Source: Cristatella mucedo (lineage: Eukaryota; Bryozoa; Phylactolaemata; Cristatellidae). From it: DNA of 64,000 bases. Position 1 is the first letter of the stretch. Each line of letters starts with the position of its first letter. The DNA lies in NCBI GenBank assembly GCA_009760855.2, contig WPIO01000128.1:820001-884000 (forward strand), written 5' to 3'. The translations under genes were made by a program, and so were the position numbers. The notes below the pieces were generated by a model. That model searched no databases, was not told where the DNA came from, and saw only the letters and a list, made by a program, of their open reading frames with translations. Below, piece by piece: positions 12,179 to 25,261 of this stretch.

Positions 12179-12439
12179 TCAAGCAAGTCATTCTGAGTGT
12201 CGAGCAGAATTAATGCATATTTGATGAGTACAAGTAATGATTTGATCACTCAGCTTTTTGAGATTGGGCTAAATAACCCTACTTTGCAAGGCGCCGGTGG
12301 AACGCGGTTGTAGTGGCTCGCCAAAGAGTGAAACCCATAAACCCATTTCTTTTATATGGGACACAGAAACCGCGAGCGTTGTTGGGGAGTTGAGTTCATA
12401 GATATCCAGAAATCAGCTGAGCATTTATTTTAGAGGGAG

Positions 12440-13760
12440 AGAGCTGTGGAAAAATTTCCGGGAGGAGCAACTTTGGCTCATGAATACAGCTATGGTGAAA
12501 AGAAATTGCTAGGCAACTCTCAAATTATGAAACGCATCTTTTCAATAACTGGAAATGAAAGACACGAATTCGAATTCTATTTGGGTCTTCGGTACCGAGT
12601 CTTGACGTATGGCAAGAAGCCTTTAACAGTAGCTTATTTTGTTGTACAGCTCTGTTCCATCAACGCCTGAACAACAGAAGCCTCCAAGATTTGAAAATTC
12701 CTGGCGGAATTTGGTCTGGTCAAGTATCTTCAAAAGTTGCTCAGCTTCCACAAAGAAACCAAATATGAAACCAAGATCTCTAAGTCGGGAAAACTCAGTT
12801 GTAATTTCTTGACGGAGATAATCTAGGTTGTTTTTCATTATTCTTGAAATCTCTCCCTCTGCCGTGAGACCAACATCTTGAGAGACAGTTCCCCAGGCAT
12901 ATGTGGTCTTCAGCGGAAATTTCTGTTCAGTGCAACTCTCCACAATTCACCTGTAATTTTGGCATCTAGTAGTCATTCTTGGCACAGGTATGCTCAAAAT
13001 CTTGACAACTCAAAATCAAGAGAGTAGAGGTCACAAATGGCGTCTCTGAAATTCATCTTTAGATCCTGAAGTCGTTTAGGAACGCGGTCAATCTTCTTTA
13101 AGATGCTCTACCAAAAAAGCAACAGAGCCAAAATATTAAAGTTCAAAATAAAATGTAACAGATTGCCAGCTTCACTTCTTGTTTTAAGTGTTTCACTTGT
13201 GTTCTCAGTCAGCTACTCCAAAAGACCTAAAACACTGTTCAGTCCATAATTCACAGATTACTTAACCTCTACTCTTGCACTTCAACTGGTGGTCAGGTCA
13301 CCTTTAACAGTGATGGCTAAGACTTTCAATAGTTCTTCCATCTCGAGTTGATCTTGAAAATAATAGTTAGGTGCTCTCTATTGTTCCAAAAATTGTAATG
13401 GCAACTGAATCTTGACTTGCAGCATGAACTCATCTCAGAATAAAGCTGAGGTTATGGCAGTCCACAATTGCATTCTCATTTCTGCACAATATTCTCTTTG
13501 GCACCTGAAAAGTGGCCCGACGTGAGTGCTGCATTGTCGTAGCACTGCGACCTACTAATTCTGTCCGATTCAAATTCTTTTAATGCAAGATCATCAATTG
13601 TTGCATTATCCTTTGGCATATATTTGAAAGAAGTCCAGGAAAGTTTCTTTGATGATGCCTGTTTTGTGGGAAAATCAACACCGACACACCTAACGACCTC
13701 AGACCTCTGTTCCTAGTGTGCCAATTCAGGAATTGGGTCGAAGATAGTTTTGTGGTGCAG
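12440..13760 (-). pseudogene. Decayed hAT-type transposase (ZMYM1-like), copy 1
   Basis: The - strand holds pieces of a ZMYM1/hAT-like transposase with stops and frameshifts. CYDNAALTSGHFSGA (13529-13575) matches the (G)YDNA..M.G..SG region of the RNase-H-like core. Downstream are F.FWNNREHL and DLGFIFGFFVEAEQLLKI...GVDGTELYNKI, like the C-terminal dimerisation region. A second copy lies at 27885-28985. No intact frame or terminal repeats were found. Family assignment is from motif memory. Confidence 0.6.
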
Positions 13761-13980
13761 TGACACCCCAGCTCTTCCCAGCCGAACAGCTACCATCTGA
13801 TTCTATCTATGGGGTACAATGCAGGATTTGAAAAGAAATAAAAATAAAAATATAGAATTTGAAAAATCACCTAATGAGAAAGTTTTTTTTTATCCAGGCA
13901 TGTTTTAGAGATTCCCGAAGAAAATAAACCGATTGATAGGGAGCTGGTGCAGATTTGTGGGAAGCGGCAGCAGTGGTGCC

Positions 13981-13992
13981 ACGGGGGGGGGG
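13981..13992. repeat. Poly(G) run
   Basis: Run of about 12 G next to the decayed hAT copy; a similar run of 10 G lies near 17811-17820. Confidence 0.9.
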
Positions 13993-14179
13993 GTCAGAGT
14001 GCCGCCATTCCCCTCCCCTCTCTCGGCAGGGCGGCGAGCATGGCCGCCTCCTATTCCTACTCCCCGCGACGGTCACCAAAGAAGACACTAGAATTTGAAT
14101 AATTTTCCCACACGCTTGATCAAATACCTGACTCCGCCATGGGTTGTAACAATGGCGAGTGGTTTCTCCGAAGCAGGAG

Positions 14180-14832
14180 ATCTCTTCGACAGGATAGCGA
14201 TTGCAGCTGGTGCAAAACTCTGCAGCTAAGCTCGTCTATTGTGAGCGTCGCAGTTGCCACATCAAACCACTTCTCACCAACCTGCACTGACTACCAGTCA
14301 AGCAACAGATCGACTTTCGAAGGTTTTGTCGCTCACTTTTAGGTCACTTCATTCTTTGGCTCCAGCCTTTTTCTCAGATCTACTCCCCCACCAGGCCAAG
14401 CATCGTACCATCCCTTTTTCGGAATCTAATAGTTTACCAATACCTCGTACAAACCTCAAATCCTCTGGAGACCATGCATTTAGTTCGTATGCTCCCAAAG
14501 CCTGGAACACCCTACCGACTTGCGTCAGAACATCCCCTGACTTCAGCACGTTTAAAAAGTACTTAAAAACACACCTATCCAAGACAGCATTTAGTGGGTC
14601 CCTGTGATTCATCCTTTATGTGGTTTTGTGTGCTGACACCGTGCATGCTGCCAGTAACCGCACTTGCATGCTGACCCTGTGCATGTTACCCCTAACCACG
14701 TTATTCATGTTGTTTACCCAGGTTGATATTACTCACCATTCAATCGCGTTTCACTTTACAGCAGATGTAAAGTGCTTAGAAAGAGATTGAGTTCTCTGAT
14801 GGCGCTCTATCAAAAGTATTATTATTACATCA
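14180..14832 (+). mobile_element. LINE-A (L2/CR1-like) 5'-truncated copy
   Basis: The final part of the reverse transcriptase ORF is recognisable across frames: LLPHQAKHRTIPFSESNSLPIPRTNLKSSGDHAFSSYAPKAWNTLPTC is typical (it reads in segments up to 14607). A 3' UTR follows with gcttagaaagagattgagttctctga, ending in (TAT)n at 14818-14828. Frameshifts show that it is dead. Confidence 0.85.
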
Positions 14833-15539
14833 GGTATCTATCGGAACACGAGCCTCCTTCCAAGGAGAGTGCACGAGCCGTTACGCATAGCCGGATTATC
14901 TCGCCTAGTGCGTTCTTTCGAAAGCATTTAAGGACGACAAAAATACACTTCACCCAATTTCGACCAAGTTATTTAAAAATCAATCGGTTTCTTCGGACTT
15001 AAAAATCAAAGTGCTGAACGCCGAGAGCTGGGCCGAAGTGAGCATATCTCGAATTTCATCTCCTCATCGTTATGGCGATCCGGTTATCCTGCTTAACTAT
15101 TTTCTGGGAAGAGTTGCATCATTTTGGTTTGAGTAAAATGAATTTTGTGCTATTATATCTATTTATGCTTTGTATTATAACAGCAACAGCTTATGTCCGT
15201 GAGAATGGCAGACTATTTCGGCATTGTATTACAATTTTGGCTTGTGCATTCGCTGACCTAGTGGAAAACCCAGCCTGTGGGTGGATTGGGGTTAGCCCAG
15301 CGTGTGGGAGGTGAGCTCTGTCTTCTTTAGGACTCCACAACTCAACATGGGTCGTCAGGCGCTCGAATCTTACCTCCAGTGTCTTTCTGTTTTTTACGTT
15401 TTCATTAATAACGTGGTGGCTGAGGGTTTAACAGCACGAAACTCCAGTCTTTTTCACCGGTCTCTTCCTGTTTTAGAACTTGTCTTTTGCCACGTGAGCC
15501 AGCCCCACTTATAACCAAGATTAGAGTTCTTCTTTAATT

Positions 15540-15770
15540 GAGCCATATATATACATATATTTAAATAAATGTATACATATATAAATATATAATGTATAAT
15601 ATATAATATATACAATATAATATATAATATATAATATATAATAATAATATATAATGTATAATATATAATATATACAATATATATATATAAATAATTTAAA
15701 TATATATATATATATATACATATTTAAATATATATATATATATATTTAAATTTATATATATATATAACAA
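15540..15770. repeat. AT-rich low-complexity tract
   Basis: Around 230 bases of TATA-type repeats with scattered AAT units. Confidence 0.95.
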
Positions 15771-16564
15771 TAAGCAACGCGTAATTAAAAGTTATGTTCA
15801 AGAATTTTCTGAAAAACGAACATAAGTCTAATTGGATGAAATTCATTCACCATCGCCAGGTAGCTATTCAGTATTGATTAGTGTGCACGGGAACGTGCAG
15901 CCGGGCCAACAAACTTTAGTATTGTACTAACTGTCTAGTAAGGCCCCCTCGAAGAATCACGGTCAGATTCTATTTAGGAATCCTCATCGCTTACCAATGG
16001 CAGGCGCAACAAAAAATGTTCAAGTTATACAGAGGGACTGTGGTGACTGCAAATGCGAATTAACAAATTATATCTCCCTCCCTTTTAGCCTGACAGTCAT
16101 TATAGCTCTACCGTCTTAGCAGTACTGTAAACATCACAAATGCCACTAGTTAAGAGTGACGTCAGTGAATCTGACAGACTTATTAAATAATTTATTGACC
16201 AATAAGGCATGCCTATCATAATACTGATAATTAAACAAAAATTGCGTAAGCAGGTTTTCGAGAAAATCTTTTAGGAAATCGTGGAAAGGAAATTATAGAT
16301 TCAACATTGCTGAATTTAATCTTAGCTAGATGAATCAGCAGAAAATTGCTTAGATCATCAAGTAAAACTAAACAAATAGTCTAGATAGAGCAGACACAGG
16401 ATTTCCATCAAGGATGTCGGGCAACACCCGCAAGATTTTTCTGTAGGGGCAAGACCAGCAAGATTATATAACGTGGGGTAGAAGACCCGCTAGTAATGAA
16501 AGCTGATGGCGCAGTACTATCATTGTGTTTATTTGACATTTAACTCGCAGGTTTGTTCAGAAAA

Positions 16565-17012
16565 TGTAATTAATAATAATAATAATAATAATATTGCACT
16601 TGATAAAGCGCCCTCAGAGAACTTAATCTCTTTCTAGGCGCTTTACATTTGCTGCAAAGTGATACGCAATAGAATAGTAAGTAAAATCATGCTTGAAAAA
16701 CAAACAAAATGAATAACATGGTTAGGGGTTACATGCACTGGGTCAGCATGCAAATGTGGTTAGTGGCAGCATGAACAGTGTCAGCACGCATAAGCACATC
16801 GAGGACGAATCACAAGGACCCACTAAATGCTGTCCTAAATAGGTATGTTTTTAAGTTTCTTTTAAATGTGGTCAGGTCAGGGGATGTTCTGATGCAGGTC
16901 GCGAGGGAGTTCCAGGCTGTGGGAGCATACGAGCTAAATGCACGGTCTCCAAAGGATTTAAGGTTTGTACGAGGTATTTCTAGACTGTTGGATTCCGAAA
17001 AGCGAGTAATTA
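16565..17012 (-). mobile_element. LINE-A 3' fragment
   Basis: Antisense copy: (TAA)n tail at 16570-16593, the conserved end ctcagagaacttaatctctt, then the 3' UTR and reverse-complement coding for the end of the RT ORF, up to about 17012. It matches the copies at 14180 and 41699. Confidence 0.85.
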
Positions 17013-17329
17013 TGACATCATTTCGTCCAAAGTTACCGTCAGCGGGTCCGTATGGAATATGACGGCTGCGCAGGTGGTTGCTCCACTATTGCAGAGTGAA
17101 TGCAAACGGCCAACTTGCCGTATCCTTCCCTGGCTCAGCCGATGGCGCTAGTAGTGAATGAACGCCCTGTAGTTTGAAAGAACACCTTATTCCTCCTAGG
17201 TAAATGTAGTCTTAGCCTACGTGCCTCATTTAAGCATAAGGAATAAGGCGACGGCGTGATGACGCGACTTAAACATATATATTGCTTACTGAGGTTTTGA
17301 CCGCACGCCTTAGTTAGAATCGTTGAATG

Positions 17330-18250
17330 CACCCTGCGTAAGGTGGCGGCGCTGTGAGTAGGGTGCAGCCCTGGTTAAAGGGTCACATTGAAGCTGTGCT
17401 TTAACTGTGCCTGATCTGTCACGCCTCATTGCCGACCGCCAAGAGATAATAACCTTCGTTCAGAAACGAATGGTGATCTCACTTGAAATCGCTATTCGAT
17501 TTGTGGGGCCAATGAACGTACCCGGCAGCAGACTGACCAGAAAGCCCTGGGCTTCCGGGTCAGTCTGCTGCATTGTGGCCGCCGACGGAGCGCGAAACAG
17601 ATGCTACAGGATGAGCCGCAGGGAAGACCGCCATAAGAGCTTCCGCCCCGCAAAAGCAATCGCAAGGCTCCTTTAAAACATATCGAAATCTCGGCTGGAA
17701 ATTGAGCAGACTGCGAGCGTGCAAACCGGAGCGGCAGCAGGTGCGCCAAGTAAACAGCTCTCTCTATCCTCCGGGACTTTCTCCTCTGTTGCATAGTGCT
17801 GAGTGAGTGGGGGGGGGGGGTTCTACGAAGATGACCTACAAGCTGTGCGTGAGCAGCGCTTGACAGCTCACCAGGTCGAGTAGCCCCGGCAGCTCGGCAG
17901 CCGAGAAATACACCGAGGCGCAGCTGCCGAGGGGTTGCAAGCGAGTTCTTCGCGGAGTCTTCGCTCCTAGCGGTGGGGGATGCTTGAATGGCTGCAGAAA
18001 CTCTGCGGGCACCTTGGGCTACAGACGCGGAGACTTTAGCTCCTCCCTCTGCCCTCTTCACCCACACCACGTCTGCCTCTCTCATCTGATTGTCAACCTT
18101 AATCGAGATAAAGGTCTAGGCATTGAGAGACTCACTGCTGCGGTTCGTTCTCCGCAGAGCGAAATGCCTAGTAGAGCTTTCGGCTGGTCACTTTTGATGA
18201 GAAATGCATCAAACTACTCCAGATCGCCGAATAACTTCTCGCAGAAGTTG
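17330..18250. other. GC-rich island with near-perfect palindrome
   Basis: CpG-rich segment with frames open on both strands, including 197 codons on the - strand (17492-18085). That frame spans the palindrome at 17525-17571 and has no recognisable domain, so I do not call a gene. It could be a promoter or exon-1 region of an unseen gene. Confidence 0.35.
17525..17571. repeat. 47-base near-perfect palindrome
   Basis: Arms 17525-17547 and 17549-17571 pair at 21 of 23 positions around a single central base. The outer 14 bases (gcagcagactgacc) are perfect. Confidence 0.93.
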
Positions 18251-18279
18251 CTTCGACAAAAAATTAATGGTTAACAGCT

Positions 18280-20480
18280 ATTATTTTTAAATGACTGTTT
18301 TTTCTTACACTTGGCTAAAGCGTCGCCCACTAAATGTAACTAATAAATACTGAACCAGATACACATTAAAAATCTAAAGGCATTGGTTAATCTTAAACTC
18401 TACATTATAATGCGTTTTTTATGACTTAAGTATGGTTGCTAGCTAAACCTTTCAAAAAGTAATTGGCTAATTGAGTATGGTGGTCACCACGTAATTTTTT
18501 ACATCACCAGCATGGTCTATTCTACAATTTCCGCGAGCGGAACTCCCAATTTCGAATTGGATGTGTATACTATTCAAACTTTATAGTTTTAAGTTATGCT
18601 GTATTGGATGAGACAACTGCCTAAATTTAGCACATTTACATCCGTAGTTTAACCAAGAAATTATTATTGCTAACCCTGAGCAACAAAGTGGTAGAGCTGA
18701 AATCGTTGCTAGTTGATGCACCGGTCTACTTAATACGAATTACAACTTAAAATTCTTCTGCAACCTTATTGAGCCAGGCTTGTCCCATCAGCCATTTTGC
18801 TTCTTGTTGTGCATTTATTGCCACGCCCTCTGCGAATGACTACCGTGCTAGCGGTGCAGAGATCCAACTAGTGCTGCTCGCTAGCTTTTTCGAATGATCA
18901 GTAGCTTGAAGAAAAGCAAAAAAATTCTAATTTCTATTTTCAGTCACACTGAGCGTGGCCTTTAGGTAGTATGCCAGTCTTGTTAGATCAACCGAGAGCT
19001 CAAATCAGGGAGATGCTGGGCACGGCTACGGCTAAGTGGCAGGCAGTTGAGTAGGCCGAGATGACCAGTTTAGCAGACAGATGTAGTCAACAGTGCAAAC
19101 AATGCAAAAGATGCAGGTGCATGAGTGAGATATCGATTCACAATTCCTAGTCATGCAGCCCTCGATATTATGCTTCTTCTAGCTAAAACCTTCGCGCATG
19201 ACTTGTGGTTCAAAACGAATCTGAGGGTACCATTCGAGCAACGCCGGAGGCCGAGATGTTCGCCCATGCTGCTGGTGAAATCAGTTGTCAGCTGCATTGA
19301 GTAGGTCAAACGATCAATAAGTTTACATACTAACTTTTGTGTGACTACATTTAACTCTCAATGCGCATTCGTGAAGAATGCATAAATATTCACCCATAAT
19401 AGGTAGTGTTTGTCACAAAGATAAGCTCTGCGGCTTATTGAGTTACTTTTACGCTCACTTTTGTAAAGAGCAGCAACATCGTTTTATCTTGCACCTACCA
19501 GCATTCAATAATAATCATAGGCCCGGGCGGAAAAGCAGCGATGATGTATTTCACAGATTTGGCTTACTATACTCAAGAGAACAATATTCAAAATTTTAAT
19601 TAACAGTTAAATCTACACAAATTTAATCACATTTAAGTGGAGGCCAAAGTGCATATCTCGTAAAAACAATGTATGCATCTTTGGTGGACGCCTACTGAGG
19701 TGAGCACATCGAAATGAATGAGCTTCATCGTAACTTGTAGCAGCTGCACACGGCCGTTCCGCCATTAGTGCATACGGAATATAACGACAGAGGACAAGTC
19801 TGAGCTAGGCTGAAAGCTGCCTCGCTAATCAATTGACGGGCTTTTTTTGAACTTGTATATAAAAGTCACTGCACGAAAGAGATTAAATTATTTTAGGGTG
19901 CTATATGAACTTCTTATCATTATACTATTGCCACTAACTAGCCAATAGAAAGCACTCGTGACCGATACAGGCTTTTTTCAGTATTTATAATTACAAAATT
20001 TTTCTCACGGCAATAATTCTAGCACTGCCTACAACGCTCTGGCCGCTCGGCCGCAGTGGTCTAGAGAGGCTTGAGCTCCTGTAGGAATGGTGACCCGGAA
20101 GTTAGGCATGTCCCCGGAAGCCACGTAGCAGGCAGCTCCACAATGGCTACCGAACTTCCGCTGAGACTGTTACAGTGCACAGAAAACGGCGCAGGAAGCG
20201 GCTCGACATCTGCACTGCATTGCTTTATGCTGCTCATCCGGTAAGACATTTGCAGACTGCTTTTGTCAACATGCACGAACCAGCTTGTTTTTGAGAAAAT
20301 TCGAGCGATCATTCAGTCAGCTCCTTTAGGCAAGCTAGCGTTTTTTTTTAAATATGAACTCACATTCTTAGAGAATCTGAAGAGATAGTTCTCCTCTGAC
20401 AGGATGGTGGAGAGGGCGGCGAGCATTCAGTGCGAAGCTGCAGGTTTGAAAATAAACGAAGATAGCCATTTAGTTTAATA
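18280..20480. other. Intergenic DNA, no feature recognised
   Basis: AT-rich on average; no exon or repeat I can name. Confidence 0.35.
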
Positions 20481-20489
20481 GGTAAACTA

Positions 20490-20640
20490 AATTGGTATAA
20501 ATAATGCCCTAAGACAGCTTAGTATCTGTCCAGGCGCTTGACATGTGCTGCAGGGCTTTAGCCCTCGCTCTCGGTTGTTATTAGAGGAAGGACTCTAACC
20601 TTGTGCCAAACCAGGGCGGCGGTACACTTAAACAGTCTGC
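20490..20640 (-). mobile_element. Diverged tRNA-derived SINE, family 2
   Basis: Antisense remains: ataatgccctaagacagctt with the caggcgcttgacatgtgctg block shared with LINE-A tails, followed by the tRNA-like half in degraded form. Compare the better copies at 44850, 52233 and 54842. Confidence 0.6.
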
Positions 20641-20649
20641 ATGGTCGCA

Positions 20650-21900
20650 TTTCTCTTCAAGTTCGTCTGTATGCCCTCCACGATAGATGCACCTCTATTT
20701 ATTTGGAAGGAGCTTAAGAGTATTTTCGTTGCGTGCAGCCGAAGGACTCCGACGTAGTTCTGCTAAAGTGCAGACGTGCCTTCAGAGAGCAGCTGCGGGC
20801 GCTCTAATGGAGAGCACACAAGAAATTTTTTCCGGTCGGGCCCGAGATCTAGGGTAATCCTACTTGTCCGTCAAGTTGACTGCTCAGCGGATACTGCCTG
20901 GTTGTACGATAGTACGAGTGCACGAGCTTGCTTCGCTGTTTCCCATCCGTTGGAATACCCATGCCTATTGAAGCTGTATCCACCGGTCGATGGCCCCTAA
21001 CTCAAAGGCGTAGGGCTTTACCAGTATTTCGGTTGCATTTGCACGGGTGGGCACAGCTACAAGCGCCACGTATACGGCCTACGAACATCAGTGGAACTAC
21101 GGAGCAGCCAATACAGAGAGCGGTTGCAACGTTATTCCCGATAGCTCGATGGATTCTCTGCAAGGACTTCCGCGGTTCCAACGATATCGCACTAAAACGA
21201 AATGTAAAAACTAATTGTAATGCGTAGAAAGCAGCACTAGACGCATCTCCAGCGGTGCGATATCTGCTGAAGGGGCTGCAAGTGGTCTATCCAATATCCG
21301 TTGCTCGGTGAGTCAGCTCCAAGAGTCTGCCGCCATTTTCTAGATTAACGATCCTACTTTTACAGTTAACTTTCCAAGCTGCGGAAGCATCAGGGTTCGG
21401 TTGTAATCAATTCCTTTCTATATCTACACACTTCGTCCGGCCGATTTCATCGCCAAGCGCAATCGTGGCTCAACTTTCTACGCCCTCAAGACACGGAGCT
21501 CTACTTATACTAAAACTCGTCCTCAACCTCGATCTTCATCCGACTGCCTTAATTCCTTAACATCCTGCATCGACGACGTTCGCATTTGCGTGGCTGCTAA
21601 CTTCGTAGGCGGTCAAACCTAATATTACCCGAAATTTGGATTACCTCCAATTATAAATTGTTAGACACTCATTACTTCAATGACATTGATCAGTAATCTA
21701 GGGAAGCTTTAACACAATGGCATTGGATGAGCAAGCTGCCCCACTATCAGGTCGGTCTATTTTTAGCTGAGCGATTCCAAAAAATCAGGTTTCTTAGGCA
21801 AGAGAGAGATAGCCAAACTAGTGTTTAAATGTGGCATCGCGCCTGAATTGTATGATAACTTGGATACAGGTCTCCTGGACCATGCCTTTAACCGTCAGCT
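20650..21900. other. Intergenic DNA, possible old retroelement remains
   Basis: No gene is seen. The segment 21455-21610 reads partly protein-like on the + strand (ALKTRSSTYTKTRPQPRSSS) and could be a fossil of a retroelement ORF, but I cannot assign it. Confidence 0.25.
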
Positions 21901-21904
21901 ATTA

Positions 21905-22760
21905 GTGAAAATCTAAGCCACAGCTCGTCTGCCATCAGCCCGGCAACTGCAACGCTCAAGATAGACAACTCTAGCTGCAAAGTGGTGCACCAGCTGTAAG
22001 CGCCTGAGTGCACAGGTCGGTAGACCAGCAAGCAGTGATTTACACAAGTCAAGACGGGATGTCACAAATGCATGGACCAGTTTAGGTGTGGTACCCCTGT
22101 CTAAACAAGCCTGGTATTTAGCAACGTTGTGTAGCTGAAAAGCAGACTTAACTGTGGAGCTGAGGTGGTCGTCTAATGAAAGGTCACTTTGGAAGGTAAC
22201 ACCTAGATTTCGTGAAGATTCAACGGAAGATATGCTGGCAGAGCTGATTTTGAGCGTTAGCCTTTCCAATTTCTTAACCGCACTTGGTTTGCACATAACT
22301 AGTAAGCTTGTTTAATCATCATTCAAGATAAGAAAATTTGATGCCATCCGTGCGCGAATGTCATTAATACAGGCTGCAAGCGAGTTAAGAGAATTTGGCG
22401 TGGTGGAAAACTGGCAAAGATACAACTAAGTGTCATCTGCATAAAAGTTAAAGTCTAGATTGTGCTTGGCAATCACATCGGCAAGAGGAAGAGTATAAAA
22501 CGTGAAAAGAACTGGACCATTCATGGGGCCCTGAAGTAACCCATACTTTAGAGGTTCCTCGGATAATCTTTTTACATTCCCATCAATATGTTGTTGTAAA
22601 GCCAAAGCAATTCTGACTCTGGGATGCGATTAGCTCTCAAACCAGAAAGGAACTTACTAGTAAGATTTGAAGTTTTAATATATGAGTTCAGCCAATCTGC
22701 TACGACTCGCTCCAGTGTCTTTGATAGTAACGGTCGAAAGAAAACTGTTTGACCCATCGC
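21905..22760 (-). mobile_element. LINE-A reverse transcriptase fragment with YADD site
   Basis: Antisense RT. Reading the - strand from 22757: PLLSKTLERVVADWLN...FLSGLRAN (finger motif), a GPVLFTFYTLPLADVI block, and FYADDT, whose YADD codons lie near 22432-22445. Then SASISSVESSRNLGVTFQSD and the LVHAFVTSRLDLCKSLLAGLP region. Stops interrupt it. The 3' UTR is missing at the 21905 side. Confidence 0.88.
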
Positions 22761-22779
22761 AAACTTGTACTACATGGAC

Positions 22780-24340
22780 AGAAGTGTAATAGAGAATAAT
22801 GAACGGTACTAGAATCGTCACAGTAGTTGAAATTCAAATTTCAATCGTCCATAACTTTGGGGATATTTTGAAAAGAAATACTTGACTCTATTAAGTGCCT
22901 GGTTTGACAAAACTTGGCAGAGCGAGGCTGCAAGGAAAATTTGAGTTTAGATGAGCATAAACTGTTGGATATGTTTTCCTTGATTGAGCTTGTTGCTCAG
23001 TATGACTCAAATTTGGAAAAATGTCTTCAAAAAGCACGAGGGACGCTTCATTGGGATACACTGAAAAAGTACCACCTTTAACCGTAAACCCGGAATCCGA
23101 TACAAGCTGAAGTTCGCGGTCAGAAAATGTCAGTTAGTACAAAGAACTTTATGAAGTGTTAGATCTGCTGGAAAACATGTCTGAAGACTATCACTGAGTT
23201 CTGAAACCAGTACTGACACAGCACAATTGCTTTCAAGCATATTCAATTTTAACGTGACATTTTACTGGAATTCTCGGAAAAATTGGCAGAATCAAGGGAA
23301 GATTGAGGATCCTACGATGAATTTTAGAGAACCACCAGCTGATCTTGAATCGCTGAAGTAAGAACTAAAATAAATTTGCAGCCTGTGGATTTAAATTGAG
23401 AGAAGAATAAGGCGACTTAAGAGGATGTCCGGAAAACAGGCAATAGACGCCCGACTTTAAGCCGAGGAAGAAATTGTGTGTCGTGAAAAGCGTTATCAAT
23501 CGTCTTCACAGGAGATATCGATACGTTCTTTGAGGTAAACGAACGTAGACATAGAATTTGGATTCCCACTAGATATGAAAACTCTTCTCTCTGTAACGAA
23601 TACCAAACGATTGCGGAAAAATTGAACCTATTTTGGATTGATTTTAGACATGGATGTCAACGGTGAAAAACTAATAGCTAAGATTCCATATTTCAAAATG
23701 TTGCTTAGGACGCTAATTGAAAATTCATGAACTATCCAAAGGATCTTCAAAATTCTATTTTTGCCTAAGTAAATTATGTTTTTTCGAATCTACGCATTTC
23801 AGTCCAAATTCAGTGCTAATTGCCAGCTACGAACGGCATTTTGGAAAATTAAGACTTATTTTATCTTACTTATGCGCTTCCATGAAGTAAGACAATCTTA
23901 GCAATCTGGTCCTTTTTAATATTGACAGGAAACATTTTGAAAGGTTTCATTTAATGACCTCATTGGCCAAATTTCTATGGTGAAGTCAAGAAAAATATAT
24001 TTATAAGATTGTGTAAGCTGTAATAAATAAACTTTATAATTATCGTTTTTCCTTAAAGCATCACTATCGTATATCACTTATACCACTATCTTATTATCAA
24101 AATCTTTTTTAAGATTAAACCTTATTAGAAATGTTACAAAATATTTTATGCTGTGATTTGTATTTAATTTATAATCATTTAAACGTATACTCGAAATTTA
24201 ATTTATTTGAAAATAATTGAATGAAGAACGAGCACCATCTGTGTAGTTTGTCCTCAGGGGCACAGTGTCCTACGAAAGCCACTAATTACAGCAAGACTAT
24301 GTATCGATTTATGTAAAAATGAGTACCGTAGTAAAGCACG
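22780..24340. other. AT-rich intergenic DNA, nothing recognised
   Basis: Long AT-rich stretch without open frames above about 60 codons and without a repeat that recurs in the window. Confidence 0.4.
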
Positions 24341-24344
24341 TTCA

Positions 24345-24395
24345 TAACGGAACTAAGAAGGTAAATCTCTATCTAGCACTTTAAATTGCTGGAAT
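24345..24395 (-). mobile_element. LINE-A/SINE-2 3' end scrap
   Basis: About 50 bases resembling the antisense tail block (aatctctatctagcacttta). Too short to tell LINE from SINE. Confidence 0.45.
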
Positions 24396-24429
24396 GAAAG
24401 CAAATTTATCTGTTATTGATAACATGCAT

Positions 24430-24860
24430 AGCCCTGTGGAGGCCCTCACCTGCACGGCGCTACGGAAGCGGACTGCTCCTGTTGCAAGAGCTGCACGACG
24501 ATTTCGGCCTCTGCACAGATGGGAGAGCGGCGAACGCAGAGAGGGGTGCAGTCACGCGGTCGCTAGCCTCGGCTTGGCTGCACCGACGACGAATAAGGAG
24601 GGCGGAAATTTTGCCGTTCACTCAGGCCTCGGAAATGGCAGCAAGTCGAGCACGTCATGGTGGGGTCATGTGAGCCGGGCACCGCTTCGTCGGCACGAGC
24701 TGAAAGCAGCCGATTAGGACGAGGCAGCCGATCCCTGCGGTCGACGTTCCGGGAATTGGAGCGTCAGCTGGGGCACCTATGCCGAGAAACTCCTAGGCAC
24801 CGACAGCGCCTGCATGTATGAGCGCACGTAGCGGAGAATTCACAAACACGGAGCGAATGT
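24430..24860. other. GC-rich island without recognised gene
   Basis: CpG-rich stretch with two overlapping open frames of about 85-107 codons that look compositional. Confidence 0.3.
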
Positions 24861-25261
24861 TGTGGCTAGTAGGCGAAAGTCGAGGTCATTTTTTAAATGC
24901 CATCCACTCAGGGATGCTGTGACCTCTGTCGAGATTGATTTCCAGTTTCGGTAGGATAAAAACTGAAGAAGCTCTACGCAAAGAATTTGAGGTTGGCTAG
25001 AGGTGCCCTAAGCCTTTTGAGTCAGAAGAGCCCGAGGTAAGATGCATAGCCTGACTACCACATCCACAACTACTTCCGAAAGGTAAGCAATAGCTGGAAG
25101 ATGAGGACACGATGAGCGGACGATGAGGGGCAGAATGTGGACGCATCACGATTGCACTTCAGCTCCAACCCATTTCGCGCTTGGATGAAATACAAAGAAA
25201 TTAAGCATGTATTTTGCAGTGAGTCAGAAGAAGTCATGCATGTCGCATCATACGATGTCAT

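Noticed and set aside
11574-12249. Frames of 108-216 codons with RE/SL repeats
   Set aside because: Products of the GA/CAGA microsatellite. The same applies to frames over (CT)n at 29677-30087 and 31429-31714.
14139-14612. Possible host gene from the SSYAPKAWNTLP frame
   Set aside because: This is the well-known C-terminal end of LINE reverse transcriptases and recurs many times in the window.
17492-18085. 197-codon - strand frame
   Set aside because: Spans a 47-base palindrome and has no recognisable domain; treated as compositional.
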